Shown piece by piece: positions 20,301-33,369 of a stretch of 64,000 nt of DNA. The first letter of the stretch is position 1. Every line of letters starts with the position of its first letter. The position numbers were made by a program, and so were the translations under genes. The stretch covers positions 3,470,954 to 3,534,953 of the forward strand of contig NW_006921541.1 of assembly GCF_000340215.1 (NCBI RefSeq). The letters run 5' to 3'. The notes below the pieces were generated by a model, which was not told the origin of the DNA, did not search any database, and worked only from the letters and a program-made list of their open reading frames with translations. The stretch comes from Pseudocercospora fijiensis CIRAD86. Taxonomy: Eukaryota; Ascomycota; Dothideomycetes; Mycosphaerellales; Mycosphaerellaceae.

Positions 20301-22600
20301 TAGCGTTATATTAAGACCTCGTAAACGAAGTCCTCCGAGACCTTCTAGATATATACGTTATCGCATATATAGACGATATCTTAGTCTATACTAAGGGAGC
20401 TCTTACGGACTATATACGAATAGTGTAGGACGTCTTTAAACGATTTACTTAAGTAGGATTTAAGACTATACCTAAGAAATGCGAATTCTATAAGAAGGAA
20501 GTTAAATTCCTAGGATTTATTATTAGTACTATAGGAATTAGGATCGATCTAGAAAAAACCAAGTCAATATAGGAATAGCTAACGCCTATATACGTTAAAG
20601 ACGTACAATTATTCCTAGGATTAGCCAACTATAACAGAAAATTTATCGAGGGCTACTCTAAGATAGCGGCACCCCTTATAGAGCTTACAAAGAAAGACAA
20701 GTAATAGAACTAGAGCACGAAGGAAGACGAAGCGTTTAGGCAGCTAAAGAAGCAATACGTTTCTACGCTAACGCTACGATTATTCGATAGGAGTAAGGCG
20801 GTCTAGATAGAAACAGACGCGTCGGATAGGGCTATAGGAGTATGCCTTACATAGGAGCATAACGGGAAACGATACCCGGTAGCCTATTACTCGAGAAAGA
20901 TATTACCCGCGGAATAGAACTACGATATCTATAATAAGGAGCTACTTGTAATAGTTACATTACTATAATACTAGCGAGTATACGCGGAAGGAGCACTAAG
21001 TCTTACGATTCTTTCTAATTATAAGAATCTAACTTACTTTACTACGACTAAAGTACTAACCCGAAGACAGGCCCGCTAGTCGGAGCTACTAGGATAGTAT
21101 AAGTTCGAAATCCGCTATACCCTAGGACGCGAGAACGGACGAGCCGACGTACTAAGCCGCCGTAGCGACTATATAGAGGGTTACGAACTAGTACAGCAGC
21201 AGATATTAAAAGCAAACCAAGACGGAAGCCTTAGTACTAACACAAAAGAATTCAACTATATTATACGAGTTCTTTAGGATATAGAAGAACAATTCCTAAT
21301 CGAATATAGGAAATACTAAGTACCTAGGGAACGAGTTATAGAGTGTATACGACAATACTACGACGGACTAGAAAATGGACACCCTAGAGTTTTAAAAACA
21401 ATAGAACTAGTTAAGCGAAGCTTCGGATTCCTACATATACGATAACGAGTCCTAGAATATATTAAGAAATGTCTATAATGCTAGCGTAACAAGGCTAATA
21501 GACACGCTAGATATAGATATATCTAATTTAGGACGCTACTAGATAAACTATAGGACGAAGTTATAATAGACTTTATTACGAAACTACCGAAGTCTAAGGA
21601 TCCGGTTATAGGACATAGCTACGACATAATACTTATTATAGTCGATAGGCTTACGAAATATATATACTTCATTCCTACTAACGAAGCAAGTACGGTAGAG
21701 CAACTCGGATACCTCGTACTAGATAGACTTATACGATACTACGGATTTCTAAAGACCTATATTACGGACAGAGACAAGCTCTTTACGTCAAACTACTAGA
21801 AGACGCTTATAGCGACGCTTGGAATTAAGTACAAGCTATTAACGGCATACTATCTATAAATAGACGGCTAAACGGAAGTTAAGAATCAGGCCTTAGAGGT
21901 ATACTTACGGCACTACGTCAATTACGTACAAAACAATTAGGCATCGCTATTGCCTATAGCATAACTTGTACTAAACAACTAACAATCTAAGACTACGAAA
22001 GAGACACTATTCTTCGCTAATTTTAGGAAACATCCGTAGCTATTTAGGGAACAGTATTTATAGCATCTATACGCGGATAAAGCGATAGTCGCTTTAGAAG
22101 ACTTAAAGCAGGTATATAAGGAATTACAAAGGGCAATTGCCGAGTCTTAAGAAAAGATTACGGGACTATATAATACTAAACGAAAAATAGTACCTTAGCT
22201 AAAGAAGGGGGATAAGGTCTACCTCCTAACAAAGAATCTAAAAACCCGGAGATCGACTAAGAAACTAGACTACGTTAAAGTCGGGCTATTTTTAATTAAT
22301 AAGCCTAAAGGACTAGTTAATTACCGACTTAAACTACCGGACGACGCAAAAATCCACCTAGTATTCTATATCTCTATACTAGAACCTACAGACGCCGAAA
22401 CACCGTATTAAGAAACATTTCACTTCTAACCTAAGGAAGAAAATAAGTTTAAAGTCGAAAAGATCCTAGATTAGTAAGGTTAGAAATACCTTATTAAATA
22501 GAAAGGATACCTACATTTAGAAAACACTTAGGAACTAAAAGAAAACCTATAGAACTGTTAGCAGATAATCAAAAAATTTCAAAACTAGACAAAAAGGAAA
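17360..22600 (+). pseudogene. Chromovirus C gag-pol polyprotein (RIP-broken)
   Basis: Gag runs from about 17,390; the 89-codon open piece at 17,781-18,050 is its C-terminal part. A degenerate CCHC knuckle near 18,115-18,170 retains KEGYIARNCRGKN, with Cys and His changed to Tyr. The protease motif LIDSGASGNF lies near 19,270. RT carries KAGLDEGRLVVDFRRLNDIT (20,040-20,100) and AYIDDILVYTKG (20,363-20,400). RNase H has ETDASDRAIGVCLT near 20,812-20,855, and integrase follows (about 21,330-22,150). A chromodomain (KVEKILD..., YLIKWKGYL, NTWE) lies at about 22,450-22,540. One frame is kept almost throughout, with TAG/TAA replacing Trp/Gln. Confidence 0.88.
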
Positions 22601-22739
22601 TAACTAGTATAGGAATTAAACCTACGACCTCTTAGACCCTATCGATTATAGCGCCTTAGAGTTCTTAACGACCTAGGGTAGTATAGCTCGAGGAGCGGGG
22701 ACTCTAATAGCATACCTAGTAACTATGTCTTTTGTAGCT

Positions 22740-23380
22740 AAGAATTATACTACTAGACTAACTAGCTAGAAGATAAAATAGATAGGAAACATTAAAAATA
22801 TATACCTTTAGGACACTAGACTCTCGGCACTCCTACTAGGAATTTTAGAGGTAGGCTAGGACGTCCTATCTAGACGACTCTAGTTATAAGGCGACATCTA
22901 TAATCGGCTATCTAGGGGAAACGGCTCGTTAGTAGGTAACGAGAATATTATCGGCTCTATAGGCGAAGAGCCTAGCTCTCTTTCGAGCTCCTCCGCCTAT
23001 TAAATAGAGGCTTCCTCTGCCTTAAGAGCTTATACCTCCCGATCTTCCTTTATACGTAGCGACTTACGTAAGCGACGGACCTTTACGCGATGCTCGAAAA
23101 GCTTCTACGTAAGGAGGTCCTCCTCCTCTTCGGCCGCTTCGAGATCTTTAGCTATCTTTAAGCGCGCTTTCCGGATTTTTTTATACTCTATACGAGTAAC
23201 TTGTATATTATAGGACTAGCCGTATAGGGCGCACTCGGAGTAGCGACTAGAACGGAGATCGACTTTGTAGGATTTATCGGCCTATTCGCAATAAAAGTAG
23301 CAAATCGGCATTTCGAGGTAGTCGGTAAGGATATTATTTACGATATTTTCCTTACGCTAACGAGAAGACAAGTCCTTTAA
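22740..23380 (-). pseudogene. Antisense ORF in chromovirus C 3' region: Cys-rich head plus coiled coil
   Basis: On the minus strand from about 23,315 the frame reads MPICYFYCEWADKS, then a spaced Cys/Tyr pattern (Tyr where Cys is likely, TGC to TAC). A long charged coiled coil follows (KIRKARLKIAKDLEAAEEEE near 23,190-23,130). This looks like a Cys-cluster plus coiled-coil protein encoded opposite to gag-pol. Its function is unknown to me. It lies between the chromodomain and the 3' LTR. Confidence 0.55.
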
Positions 23381-23456
23381 TAACTTTAGTATAGTAAAGA
23401 AGTTAGAATTAGAAAGTTCCGGAATAAGGGACTATCCCGCTTAAGGAGGGGGATAG

Positions 23457-23802
23457 TATTACGGATCTAATTAGTTAGAGTCCTTATATAATCTTAGAGC
23501 GACGCTAAGACTAGTAGGCTAAGCTATCGCTCTATCTTACTAGGAGCGATAGGAGCGGTCGAGAGCGATAGCGTCGCTTACGTCGCTTACGACTATAGAC
23601 AAGATGTCTCCTTTGTATTTAGGAACGCCGGAATGCCCTTATAGCTCGAGGCGTTCAACTTATATTACCTACTTACTAATTAGAATTACCTTTGTACTAA
23701 TTATTCTGTCTCTACCTCCCGCTTATATTAGCCTCTCTAAAGAAGCCTCGGCTTATACGTAATAAGAAGTCACTTAACGATCTGTCGCGAGTAACCGTAA
23801 CA
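23457..23802 (+). repeat. 3' LTR of chromovirus C
   Basis: Same length and endpoints as the 5' LTR. It is followed by TSD TCCGA and then the gag leader of element B. Confidence 0.92.
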
Positions 23803-23849
23803 TCCGATATACCTCTAAAAAGAATAACTCGTATAGCGACCCGATAGCT

Positions 23850-26800
23850 AAGCGATAGTAGAATACTACCTACGGGCCCTACTAGCGACTTAGGCGAATC
23901 GTCTCTACTCTTAGAAGCGCCGAGTAGTCGAGAACAGTCGCTAGCGGATTAACTCCGCGGTAGGGAATCGTAGGCCGATACTATAAGCGGAGCCCTTCTA
24001 GAAGGAACGCCTAGGATCGAGGAAGTCGAAGAAGACGACTTCGTAAGCGACGCTTACGTACTAATAGGCGTAAAGAGAAGTAGCGACAACGACGACGAAC
24101 AGCTAGCGGCCTAGTTTATAGACGCAAAGGTAGAATAACGGAGGCTCCTTCTAAAGAAGCTTGCTCGCCTTAAGAAAGACAACGAAAAGCTTACTAAGGA
24201 AATAGGCCGCTAGGCTAACCCTTCGAGGTCTACTACCTTAGAATCCGAAGCCGTCCCGTCCTCGTCGCGCCCCCTACCGATACTATATACCGCTAGCGGA
24301 CCCTATACAGATAGCCGTAAGCGGATAGCCTCCTTAACCGATTACGGGCTACTACCTAAGAGAACTATTAAGGATCCTCCGATATATAAGGGTAAAAGCC
24401 TAAAGGAGCACTATAAATAGTATATAGTATACGAGATCGCTTTCCTCTAGGTACTATATACCTACGACTCCGATTAGTCTAAGATTACCTACGCTATATA
24501 GTTCCTAGAGGGAACCTCTAGGGAACTATAGTAGAAATAGTAGCTCTATAATAAGAAGCTACCGGAGCTCCTACGGGAATACTATACCTAGCGACAGTTT
24601 ACGGACTAGCTACTAGACGAGTTAGATAACCCGATCGCCCGTATACTCGACGTATATAAGAAGTATACTAAGACTAAGCAGCGCGAGGGTTAAAATTCTA
24701 GGAACTTTCTCCTCTATATAGAGATCCTAGAGGAATAGATCGAGCCTTATACTCCTAATTAACTTCTCTTCTATTACTTCTCCCGCCTACGGCCCGAACT
24801 ACGCATCGCTATTACGGACTATAACGTAATCCCTAAGGATCGGGAGGAGCTATACTGTCTAGCGACTACGCTTAAGAAGAACCTAGCTACGAAGGATAAG
24901 AAGCCCTAACGCTCTCGCCCGGCGTCGTCGCCGGCGAACCTAGATTAGGGAAGGTCTAAGCTAAGGGAAAAATCTAAGCCTAGAGAAAAGTCTAGGCTAA
25001 GAAGAGAAGATAGGGATAAGGGTAAAGACAAGGATCGATCGAGGGACTCTAAATCTCGCGCCCTAGCGGCGAATAGTAAGGATAAAGAGATCCGATACTA
25101 CTACTATAATAAGGTAGGATATATCCGACCCGACTATTCTAAGAAAGATAAAGAAAAGAACGGCAACCCTAACAAGCAATAGCTTAGCCGCTCGGGAAAA
25201 GTATAGGCTTTATCGTAGCCTCTTCGATAGCGGTAGGGCCTATCCTAGTATAATCGGAGGAAGCGATCGAAACAGTTAGCGAGGTACAAACTCCGCAAGG
25301 AGACCGCTAGCGGATCGCGGTTACTCTCGATACTAGCGCCTAGGTAACCCTCCTATAGTAGCGGCTCGTAGTCGAGTAGGAATTGCCTCGTACTAATATA
25401 GACCTCCTATACTTGTAATAGTTAAAGGATTAGTAGATAACCTACTACGGTACGTATAAGCTAGAGCTTAGTATAACCGATAGTAAGGGCTAGGCGAGAA
25501 CCTATAAGGTCCTCGTATATAGTATAGACTAGAGCGGAGTCGAACTCCTACTCGGAAGGCATACCTTACGGTCTACCGGTATCGATATTTAGAATAGGCC
25601 GGGGACCTAGACATAGGGCTTTATAGCGTAGCAAATCGAACGCATATCGCTAAAGCGCCTAAAGAGAGAGATAAAGAAAGGAGCGACTATCTACTACGTA
25701 GGTTAGCTAGGACTAGGGGCCGACGGCGGCACGCTAGCGTTCCGAATCCTTAATATTACGCTAGGTACCGAACTAACCTTGCCTAGCGCGCTCGAATTAT
25801 ATTAAGACGTTTTTAATAAAGACTCTACGAGCATCCTCCCTTCCTTTAGAGAGACTAATTACGCGATTAAGTTAGTCGAAGGGAAAGAGCCTCCCTACGG
25901 ACTACTATATATCCTCTCTCCTCGAGAGCTAGAGGTCCTCCGAGAATACCTTACTAAGGAGCTTAAGACCGGCCGCATCGTATATAGTACGAGCCCCGCC
26001 GGCGCTCTACTCCTATTCGTGCCGAAGAAGGATAGAGGCCTACGCCTTTACGTAGATTATAGGGCATTAAACTCTATTACGATTAAAGATAGGACTCTAC
26101 TCCCTCTTATCGATAAGACGTTAGACCGACTAGTCGGAGCTAAGTACTTTACTACGTTAGACCTAAAGGACGCGTACTACCGCATCCGTATTCGAGAAGG
26201 TAACGAATAGAAGACTACGTTCCGTACGCGGTATAGCTACTTCGAATATCGCGTTATGCCTTTTAGCCTAACTAACGCACTAGCTACGTTCTAGGCGTAT
26301 ACAAACCGCGCTCTAGCTAGCCTACTAGACGATATATATATAGTATATCTAGACGACATCCTAATCTATACCTATAGCGATAGCCTAGAAAGCTACTAGG
26401 CTGCCGTACGTAGAATCCTTAACCGCCTACGGGCCGCCGACTTGTTCTATAACATTAAGAAGTGCACCTTCGCCGCTAAAGAGGTCGCGTTCCTAGGTTT
26501 TCGCGTTAACCGATAGGGGGTCGCTACTAACCTAGAGAAGGTATCTACTATTACGGAGTAGCCGATATCTAAGTCGATTTAGGAAGTGCAATCCTTCCTT
26601 AGATTTGCTAACTTCTACCGACGCTTTATTAATAGGTATTCGAAGGTAGTCGCCCTAATTACTAACCTCCTTAAAAAGGATATGCCGTAGAATTAGGGAG
26701 CTAGATAGTAGGGCGCTTTTAAGCTACTAAAGGAGCGGTTTACGACCGCGCTAGTACTACGACACTTCGACCTATTAAAGGACCTCCGCTTAGAAACCGA

Positions 26801-28940
26801 CGCCTTAGATTTCGGGCTATTAGGCATCGTTTCCTAGCTTTAGGATAATAGCCTTTAGTATCCGGTAGCGTTTACCTCGAGGAAGATAATCGAGGTAGAA
26901 CGGAACTACTAGACTTATAACTAAGAACTACTCGCAATCGTACATTGCTTTAGGACTTAGCGTTACTACTTTAGTAGCCTAGCGAAACCCGTCTAGGTCT
27001 TTACTAACTATAACAATCTCAAAACTATCTAGACGGTCTAACGGCTAAACCCTCGTTAAGTACGATAGGCTATATTCCTTAGAGGTTTTAACTTCGAGAT
27101 TTACTACTAGGCTAGGAAGAATAATCCCGCCGACGGTCCGTTAAGGAGATAGAACTATTAGACCGAGAACTAGGCGGTAAACTAACTATTACTAACCCTC
27201 TAGCGAAAACTATCGCTAGTAGATAGCGAAGCAATACTATAGGTAGTTCGCGTTACTTACGCCCGGGCTATAATAACTAGTAGACTAAGGGAATCTACGA
27301 CTAAGGAGATCTTAGGCTCCGCTGTCGGAGAGAAGGCGGGAACTACGAGCGAGACGTCCTAACTCGCTAGTGCTACTAAATGTATATAGTGCGTGCTACG
27401 CTCGGTCGCTAGGATACTACTAGCTAGCGAAACTATATCGGCAGACGTCTCGAAACCCTTCGTTAGCCTCGTCGCTTAGCTATAGCGCCGCGACGACTTT
27501 GTCTAGCGGAAGAGAGATAAGCCGGAGGAGCGAACAAATACTAGTAGGCTCTAGAAATAGAGATTTAATAAGAAAGGCCTGCTTCGATATAAGGGTAGAC
27601 TATATATTCTAGAGGAACAATCGGTCCGCTAGGAAGTCTTATCTATATACTACGATTTAAAACTAGCGGGCTACTTCGGCGCGCTAAAGACTTTAGCACT
27701 AGCGTACTAATTACTATACTAGCCGGAGATAGAACGAGACGTTAAGGAATACGTTAAAACGTGCCCTATCTATTAGAGGAGCAAGGCGAATCGCTAGCTA
27801 CCGTACGGAAAGCTCGCGAGCTTGCTAGTGCCCTCTAAGATCTAGTTAGAAATTAGCTTAGACTTTATTACTAAGCTGCCGCTAGCGAAACACAAGGGCT
27901 CCGTTTATAATAGTATTCTCGTAATTGTCGACAGGCTATCTAAAATAGCGTTATATATCCCTATATAGGAAACCTAGAAAACGCTAGACTTTGCGGAATG
28001 CTTCTTCGAAAAGGTTATATCGAGATTTAGGATACTAGACGGGATTGTTACCGATAGAGGGTCGCTATTTACGTCCGGCTTCTAGACTAAACTCTGCTAC
28101 TAGTGCTAGATAAAGCAACGGCTGTCTACTACGTACTATCCTTAAACCGATAGCTAAACGGAAGTTTAGAACTAGACTTTAGAAGGTTACCTACGTTCTT
28201 TTATTAGCGAAGCGTAGACGGACTAGGTATAGTAACTGCCTTTTACTAAATTTGTATATAATAACTCTAAGTATTCTAGTATAGGCGAGACGCCCTTCTT
28301 TATTATTAATAGTAAATATCTAAGATAGTCGGAACTATACGAGGACGTATAGCGAGAGGGGGAGGTACTAGTAGTAACGGATAGAATAGAATAGCTAAGA
28401 AGCGCGCGCAAGATTGCGGCGGAGCACCTACGTAGAGCGCAAGCCTACTAGCAGAAAGCGTATAATAGGCGGTATACGATACTAACGCTAGAGAAGGGCG
28501 ACCTTGTCCTACTAAGTATAAAGAACCTAAAACTACGTTAGCCTAGCCGTAAGCTAGGAATGCGATTCGTAGGGCCTTTCCGAGTAGAAAAAGCTATCGG
28601 AACGTAAGCGTACTACCTAGCGCTCCTATCTACCTACTAGATCTATAACGTCTTCTATATATCCCTATTGCGCCCTTACTATAGAAGAGCTAGCGAAGAA
28701 TAGGCGAACGTAGCCGCGCCCGAGATTCTTCTAAATAGTACTAAGGTATAGGAGGTAGAGAAGATCGTCGATAAAAGAAGCTAAGATAGGCAGACGTAGT
28801 ACCGCCTACGCTAGAAGGGCTATAACGAGACGTATAATACCTAGGAAGGTAAGGAAAACTTTAAAGACATAGATAAGCTTCTTAAAGAATAGGAAAAGGT
28901 AGACAGTAGACGCAGGAAAGGTAAGAAGAAAAAGGGGTAA
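23850..28940 (+). pseudogene. Chromovirus B gag-pol with C-terminal chromodomain (RIP-broken)
   Basis: Gag occupies about 24,300-25,180, with a ruined CCHC knuckle (YYYNKVGYIRPDYSKKDKEK, Cys/His to Tyr) near 25,090-25,155. Protease is near 25,320-25,560. RT includes the open stretch 26,019-26,210 (PKKDRGLRLYVDYRALNSIT, then LDLKDAYYRIRI) and YLDDILIYT at about 26,345-26,372. RNase H follows (about 26,790-27,100), then integrase (VTDRGSLFTSGF at 28,050-28,085). The chromodomain (WEVEKIVDKR..., YRLRWKGYNETYNTWE) is at 28,748-28,850. A Lys-rich tail ends at TAA 28,938-28,940. Order and chromodomain define a chromovirus. Many TAG codons stand for Trp. Confidence 0.9.
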
Positions 28941-29209
28941 ATATAGAACTATTTTATTTGCTCTACCGAAAGGTAGCCGTAGTCGGCTACTACCTAAATA
29001 GAAGTTACAAAGGCATTAGAGCCCTAAAAGTAGGCGGACCGCCTACGGAGCTATCGTTTTATATAGAATAGTAGGATCTAGGCTCCTAACCGAGCCTTAA
29101 TATAAGAGGAAGGGCCTTATAGCGCCCGAACCGTCGGTAACTCGATAAAAGTAAGCCTATATATACCTAGTTGTTTCCCTTAAACATGCGCTACGCCTAA
29201 AAGGTACTA

Positions 29210-29497
29210 ATGCCTACCTATATAGCGACACTAGCAGCCTTAATAGCACTACCTATAGTAGAGGTTGCTAGGGTAGGCTACTATTATAGAGTAGTAATAA
29301 TAGGCAGACCGCCGGCGGAGCGACTAGCGTTAGCGCGGATAGGTATACTACCGTCTTCGTTATCGATAGAGCTACGATATAGAGTCTTAGGAATAGGTAC
29401 GCTACTGCTAACGTCGGCGCGAGGGACTAGTATACTAGGACGCGTAGTACGTACCTCCGTAAGGTCCTCGCCCTCGTCTCTATTACTTAACTCTTAA
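29210..29497 (+). other. 95-codon plus-strand open frame in chromovirus B 3' region
   Basis: Open from ATG 29,210, low-complexity hydrophobic and Arg-rich, and partly opposite the antisense coding region. I cannot assign a family. It may be a shadow of the antisense gene. Confidence 0.2.
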
Positions 29498-29499
29498 AT

Positions 29500-31740
29500 G
29501 CTACTACTACCGCGACGGCGATGTAGCTTGCTTTAATAAGGTATACGGCTATAGCGAGAGGGCGGTAATAGCGAGCTAAGGCTACCCGATATAATAGGAT
29601 TATATAAGTCGTCGGAGAGTAGGCTCTTCTTACTATTAGCGTCGCTAGAGAGGGAAATAGTATCGGGATCTTAGAAAACCTCGATAGGCTAAGTGCAAGT
29701 ACGCTTACGTAGCGATAGCGTAGCGATCTTAGTACCGCGAACGCGGGTAGGAGGATTAGTACGACTAGCGAATACTACCTCGCTGTCCTAACGACGTCGG
29801 ATCTCTTACTAAATAGTAGTACGACTACCGGTATCGTATAGCGTAGCGCGCTTAACCGCCGTAAGAGCGGCTAGAGTACGCTCCGCCTTAGGTAATAGTA
29901 TAGATACGCGGGCGCGACGCTAGTAAGTAGGAGTAAACATATTAGGCAAGTCGTTAGTACTACTAAGCTTCTTAGGCGAACTACGGCTAGCTACCTTCTC
30001 TTCTAAATCCTCCTCGTCGCTAGAGGAGTCTACGCTATATATACGCTAAAATTCCTTAGTAAGATTGCGGCGTAGTACCTTCTTAGGAGAGGGGTTAATC
30101 GTTAACTCGCTACCGAGGGCGTCGCGCTAGCGGACGGTATTACTAGAGCTAGAGCTAGAGCTACCTATACGGAGGATAGAACGAGGACCGCCTATAGAAC
30201 GATAGTAGGAATAGTAGACTAACGTAACGTATTCGTCCTCTAAATCGGTAAATATATCGCTATAGGTACGCTTAGTAGTAACTAGCGTAGCGTTAAGTAT
30301 AGCTAATAAGAGAGGCGTACCCTAATTAGAGCGTAGGCGGCGCTTGCTTAGAGTACTAGGTAGCTAATTCTAGAGTTCGTTTACGATAGTACGGTCTAAG
30401 CGATCGTTAGTACGTATAGCGTATTTAGAGGGATGCTACCTAGGTTAGCGATATTACCGTAGGCAGATAGTAGGCGGGACTTATAGTAAGGGAGCCGGAC
30501 ATACGTAACGAGGTACGCTACGATAGATAGTTGCTAGAGTCGAGTAGCTACTACTCGAGCGCTAGGCTCTAATAGTCCTATATAGAATAAGGTAGCTAAG
30601 TATTAAGACCCTAGGCGAGGCCCTTACGATTAAGCTCTACCTCGATAGAGCGGATAGCCCGGTTTAGGGTACGCGCGGCTAAGAATAGAGTACGAGCCGT
30701 AGTCGTAGCGCGGCGCGAGGCGCGTACGAGGGTATAGCGCTTAGCGTCGCTATCGACGCCTTCGGTTAGGTAGTCTACTATACGACGATAATCGAGATAT
30801 AGTTAACGAACGCGATTAATCCGACCCTACTAGGCTAGGCCTAGCTATAAAGGGTTAGTAAGCGGAGCGATAGCAGTATTAGAGGGGATACCTCTTCGTA
30901 TCCTCCCTTATATAGGCGTTAGTACTTCTTATATATACGATAAGCTATACGCTTATAGAGCGCACCTCTAGCGAGCGACTTTACGTAACGCTTATAGGCG
31001 ATAAGTATAACTACTACTATCGTAGTAAGATCTTCGGGGCGCTATTAATAGTTCGTGTCTTCCGATAGTAATACGGCTAACTCCTAGATCTCCTAATACC
31101 TATTCCGACTATCTAGGCGACAGCCCTAAACGTAGGCGCTAGCTATATTAATAGCGGCTATTCTTCTTAATAGGAGTCGGGGCGAATACGGTTAGGATTA
31201 GAGCCTATAGTAAGCAAAGGGTAATAAGGCGGTAGGGCGCTTACGGTATTAGAGAGGGTTGTAGATATAAGGTAGAACGCGGAGCGAGAGCGCGTCGTTT
31301 TATCCTAAGGACTACGCGTTACTATCTACGGAGCGACGGCGAAGTAATAGCTAGCCTAGTAACCGCGTACTAAAACAAATAACCTGCCCCCCGATAAGGT
31401 TTTAGAGCTATATACGCGCTATACGCGTAAGTAACGAATAAGGAAAGCGAAGAGAAATAGGAGAGTCCTAGTTAGCGAGTATAGCGTATAGACGCGAGGA
31501 GGTAATATCGGAAATAGAGCCTATATACTATATATAACACTTAGCTAGCTAGCCTACTAACCTAATACGGCGGGATAACCCGAAAGCCCGGCCTTAGGCA
31601 TCGAGACCCTAAGTACCGTAGGCGGGCCGCCTATAGGCTACGATAGTAACTAGCCTCTATACGTAAATCGGCGTCGCTTCGATACTACTACGTACGCCTA
31701 GATAAATAAGCAATTTAGCTACTAAGGACATTAGTCTAGA
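29500..31740 (-). pseudogene. Antisense coding region in chromovirus B, unrecognised
   Basis: On the minus strand two long TAG-only-interrupted stretches are readable. One runs from about 31,710 to about 30,500 and includes DLTTIVVVILIAYKRYVKSL near 31,030. The other starts at an ATG at 29,940 and runs to about 29,500 (MFTPTY*RRARVSILLPKAE). Codons avoid stops other than former Trp/Gln codons, which argues for past coding. The protein is basic and I recognise no domain. It occupies the space between the chromodomain and the 3' LTR, as the antisense ORF in element C does. Confidence 0.4.
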
Positions 31741-31751
31741 GAGGAGGCGCC

Positions 31752-32043
31752 TATAAAGATTTCGGTATCGAGCTAATAGGATCGGTCTTCCTCGCTAGGG
31801 ATACGACGAGCCGAACTTTAGCTAACAGACCGAGGTCCGACGGCGGACCCCTAGTAGGCTACGTCGCTTAAGCCTATAAAGGCTACGTCGCTTACCCCTA
31901 TTCGTAGGGATAAAAAAGGGCCTACGACCCTCCTCTTCCTTAGATTCTTTAGGATTATTCTAGTATTACGAATAGAGGCTATTATATTACTATATAACCT
32001 AATACTCGTTTTATATACCCTTACTTCTAACGATATCCTAATA
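31752..32043 (+). repeat. 3' LTR of chromovirus B
   Basis: Matches 16,573-16,864; followed by TSD TAAGA at 32,044-32,048. Confidence 0.9.
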
Positions 32044-32048
32044 TAAGA

Positions 32049-32362
32049 GCTAAGTAAAAGATAAGTAAAAGATAAGTAAAAGATAAGTAAAAGATAAGTA
32101 AAAGATAAGTAAAAGATAAGTAAAAGATAAGTAAAAGATAAGTAAAAGATAAGTAAAAGATAAGTAAAAGATAAGTAAAAGATAAGTAAAAGATAAGTAA
32201 AAGATAAGTAAAAGATAAGTAAAAGATAAGTAAAAGATAACTAAAAGATAACTAAAAGATAACTAAAAGATAACTAAAAGATAACTAAAAGATAACTAAA
32301 AGATAACTAAAAGATAACTAAAAGATAACTAAAAGATAACTAAAAGATAACTAAAAGATACC
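32049..32362 (+). repeat. 11-bp minisatellite, right part, two variants
   Basis: About 28 copies. The first part is AAGTAAAAGAT; from about 32,238 the unit is AACTAAAAGAT. The variant boundary suggests unequal-exchange growth from one end. It is the continuation of 16,488-16,572. Confidence 0.92.
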
Positions 32363-33369
32363 TGGAGCGCAAGCGCCTAACAATAGCAAGGCCACGCTCG
32401 AGTACATTACCTACCCTGTCTCCTTTCAGACGCTCACGTGTTAGAGCCTTAGGTATGGTTTCTTGGCTTGCTAAGAATGCTCTAGCGGAGCGTCTGACGA
32501 CAAATTTAGTAGGCACTGCGGATAATCTGCTAGTACAACTACTATTCGAGTAGAATCTACCAAAATATCTTTATAACGACGTATTATCTCATTTTGAAGC
32601 CGCGGACTTGGTTATAGGGATTTTAACGCTATATTGAATAACTATACTTATATAGAAAGCAGCGTAAAAGTGCTGAAACGGCGTACGGACAAAATATCGC
32701 TAAGGTCTAGCTTATCGTTTGTTCGAATAACATGTACTATAGGACGACACCAACCTCTTCCCGTACTAAACCTACTATACTGTCCTAATCGGAAAGGCCT
32801 GCTCTTTCTATCCCCGTTGCCTGTTTGTTCTCGCGACACCTCGTTGTTATTATATGCCTCGTACTATAAGCCTAGTCCAAATCGCTAAGTGAGCGGCGCT
32901 TTCGTACAATACCGCGATATTTACTATTCCAACGACGTAGATCCCTCTAGTACTACCTAATATCGAAATGTGATGCCGCTAGTGTATGCTATATACCTAG
33001 TTCTTGTATAATCTAGTCGCTTCTTGTTGAGAGCTAGCAAGATCTATAGATTCGGTGTCTTCTAGCCGTTTCTAACTATTCTAACGACGGCGCTAGTGTT
33101 GAACACCTTTAGCGACTTAGTACGCGTATAGTTAAGCAGGTTCTACGACTTAGCCTTTACTTTCTCTACTGCCTTTACTACTCTTCCGTAACCTGCTAGC
33201 CGCCCGGCGCGGCGCAAAGACCTATAGTAAACGCAGCCTTGCCGAGAAGCCTCTTTGTTGCTCGCGAACACCTTCGGCTTCTACTTTAGCTTCCGCCTTC
33301 AATATCGATCCTATTTTCAATATCTAGACTCGATACCGCATCTGTTACTAATACGCCGACAGTATAGCG
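32363..33369. other. Stretch with no recognisable gene, RIP weaker at its left end
   Basis: 32,363-32,530 keeps CA/TG dinucleotides and has a 10-bp inverted repeat (TCAGACGCTC near 32,426, GAGCGTCTGA near 32,479). Overlapping frames of 84 and 63 codons on opposite strands at 32,634-32,888 have no recognisable content. Confidence 0.5.

Larger units (their letters stand above)
16905..23802 (+). mobile_element. Ty3/gypsy chromovirus C, complete, nested in B
   Basis: LTRs of 346 bp (16,905-17,250; 23,457-23,802) start TATTAC(A/G)GATCT and end GTAAC(T/C)(A/G)TAACA. TSD TCCGA is at 16,900-16,904 and 23,803-23,807. The 6.9 kb interior encodes gag, protease, RT, RNase H, integrase and a chromodomain, plus an antisense ORF near the 3' LTR. 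It landed just inside the 5' LTR of B and is therefore younger than B. RIP is severe. Confidence 0.92.
16573..32043 (+). mobile_element. Ty3/gypsy chromovirus B, plus strand, split by chromovirus C
   Basis: Its 292-bp LTRs (16,573-16,864 and 31,752-32,043) are nearly identical and end TATAAAG...CCTAATA; canonical TG...CA has become TA...TA. The 5-bp duplication TAAGA flanks it (16,568-16,572 and 32,044-32,048). Once the nested element C (16,905-23,802 plus one TSD) is removed, B is about 8.6 kb, with gag-pol-chromodomain at 23,850-28,940 and an antisense-coding 3' region of about 2.7 kb. RIP has destroyed its frames. Confidence 0.9.

Noticed and set aside
16488..32362. Regular 11-bp repeats looking array-like (CRISPR?)
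   Set aside because: Units are contiguous without spacers, and the genome is eukaryotic; it is a minisatellite.
32634..32888. Overlapping 84- and 63-codon open frames on opposite strands
   Set aside because: No recognisable composition or motif; chance frames in partly RIPed DNA.
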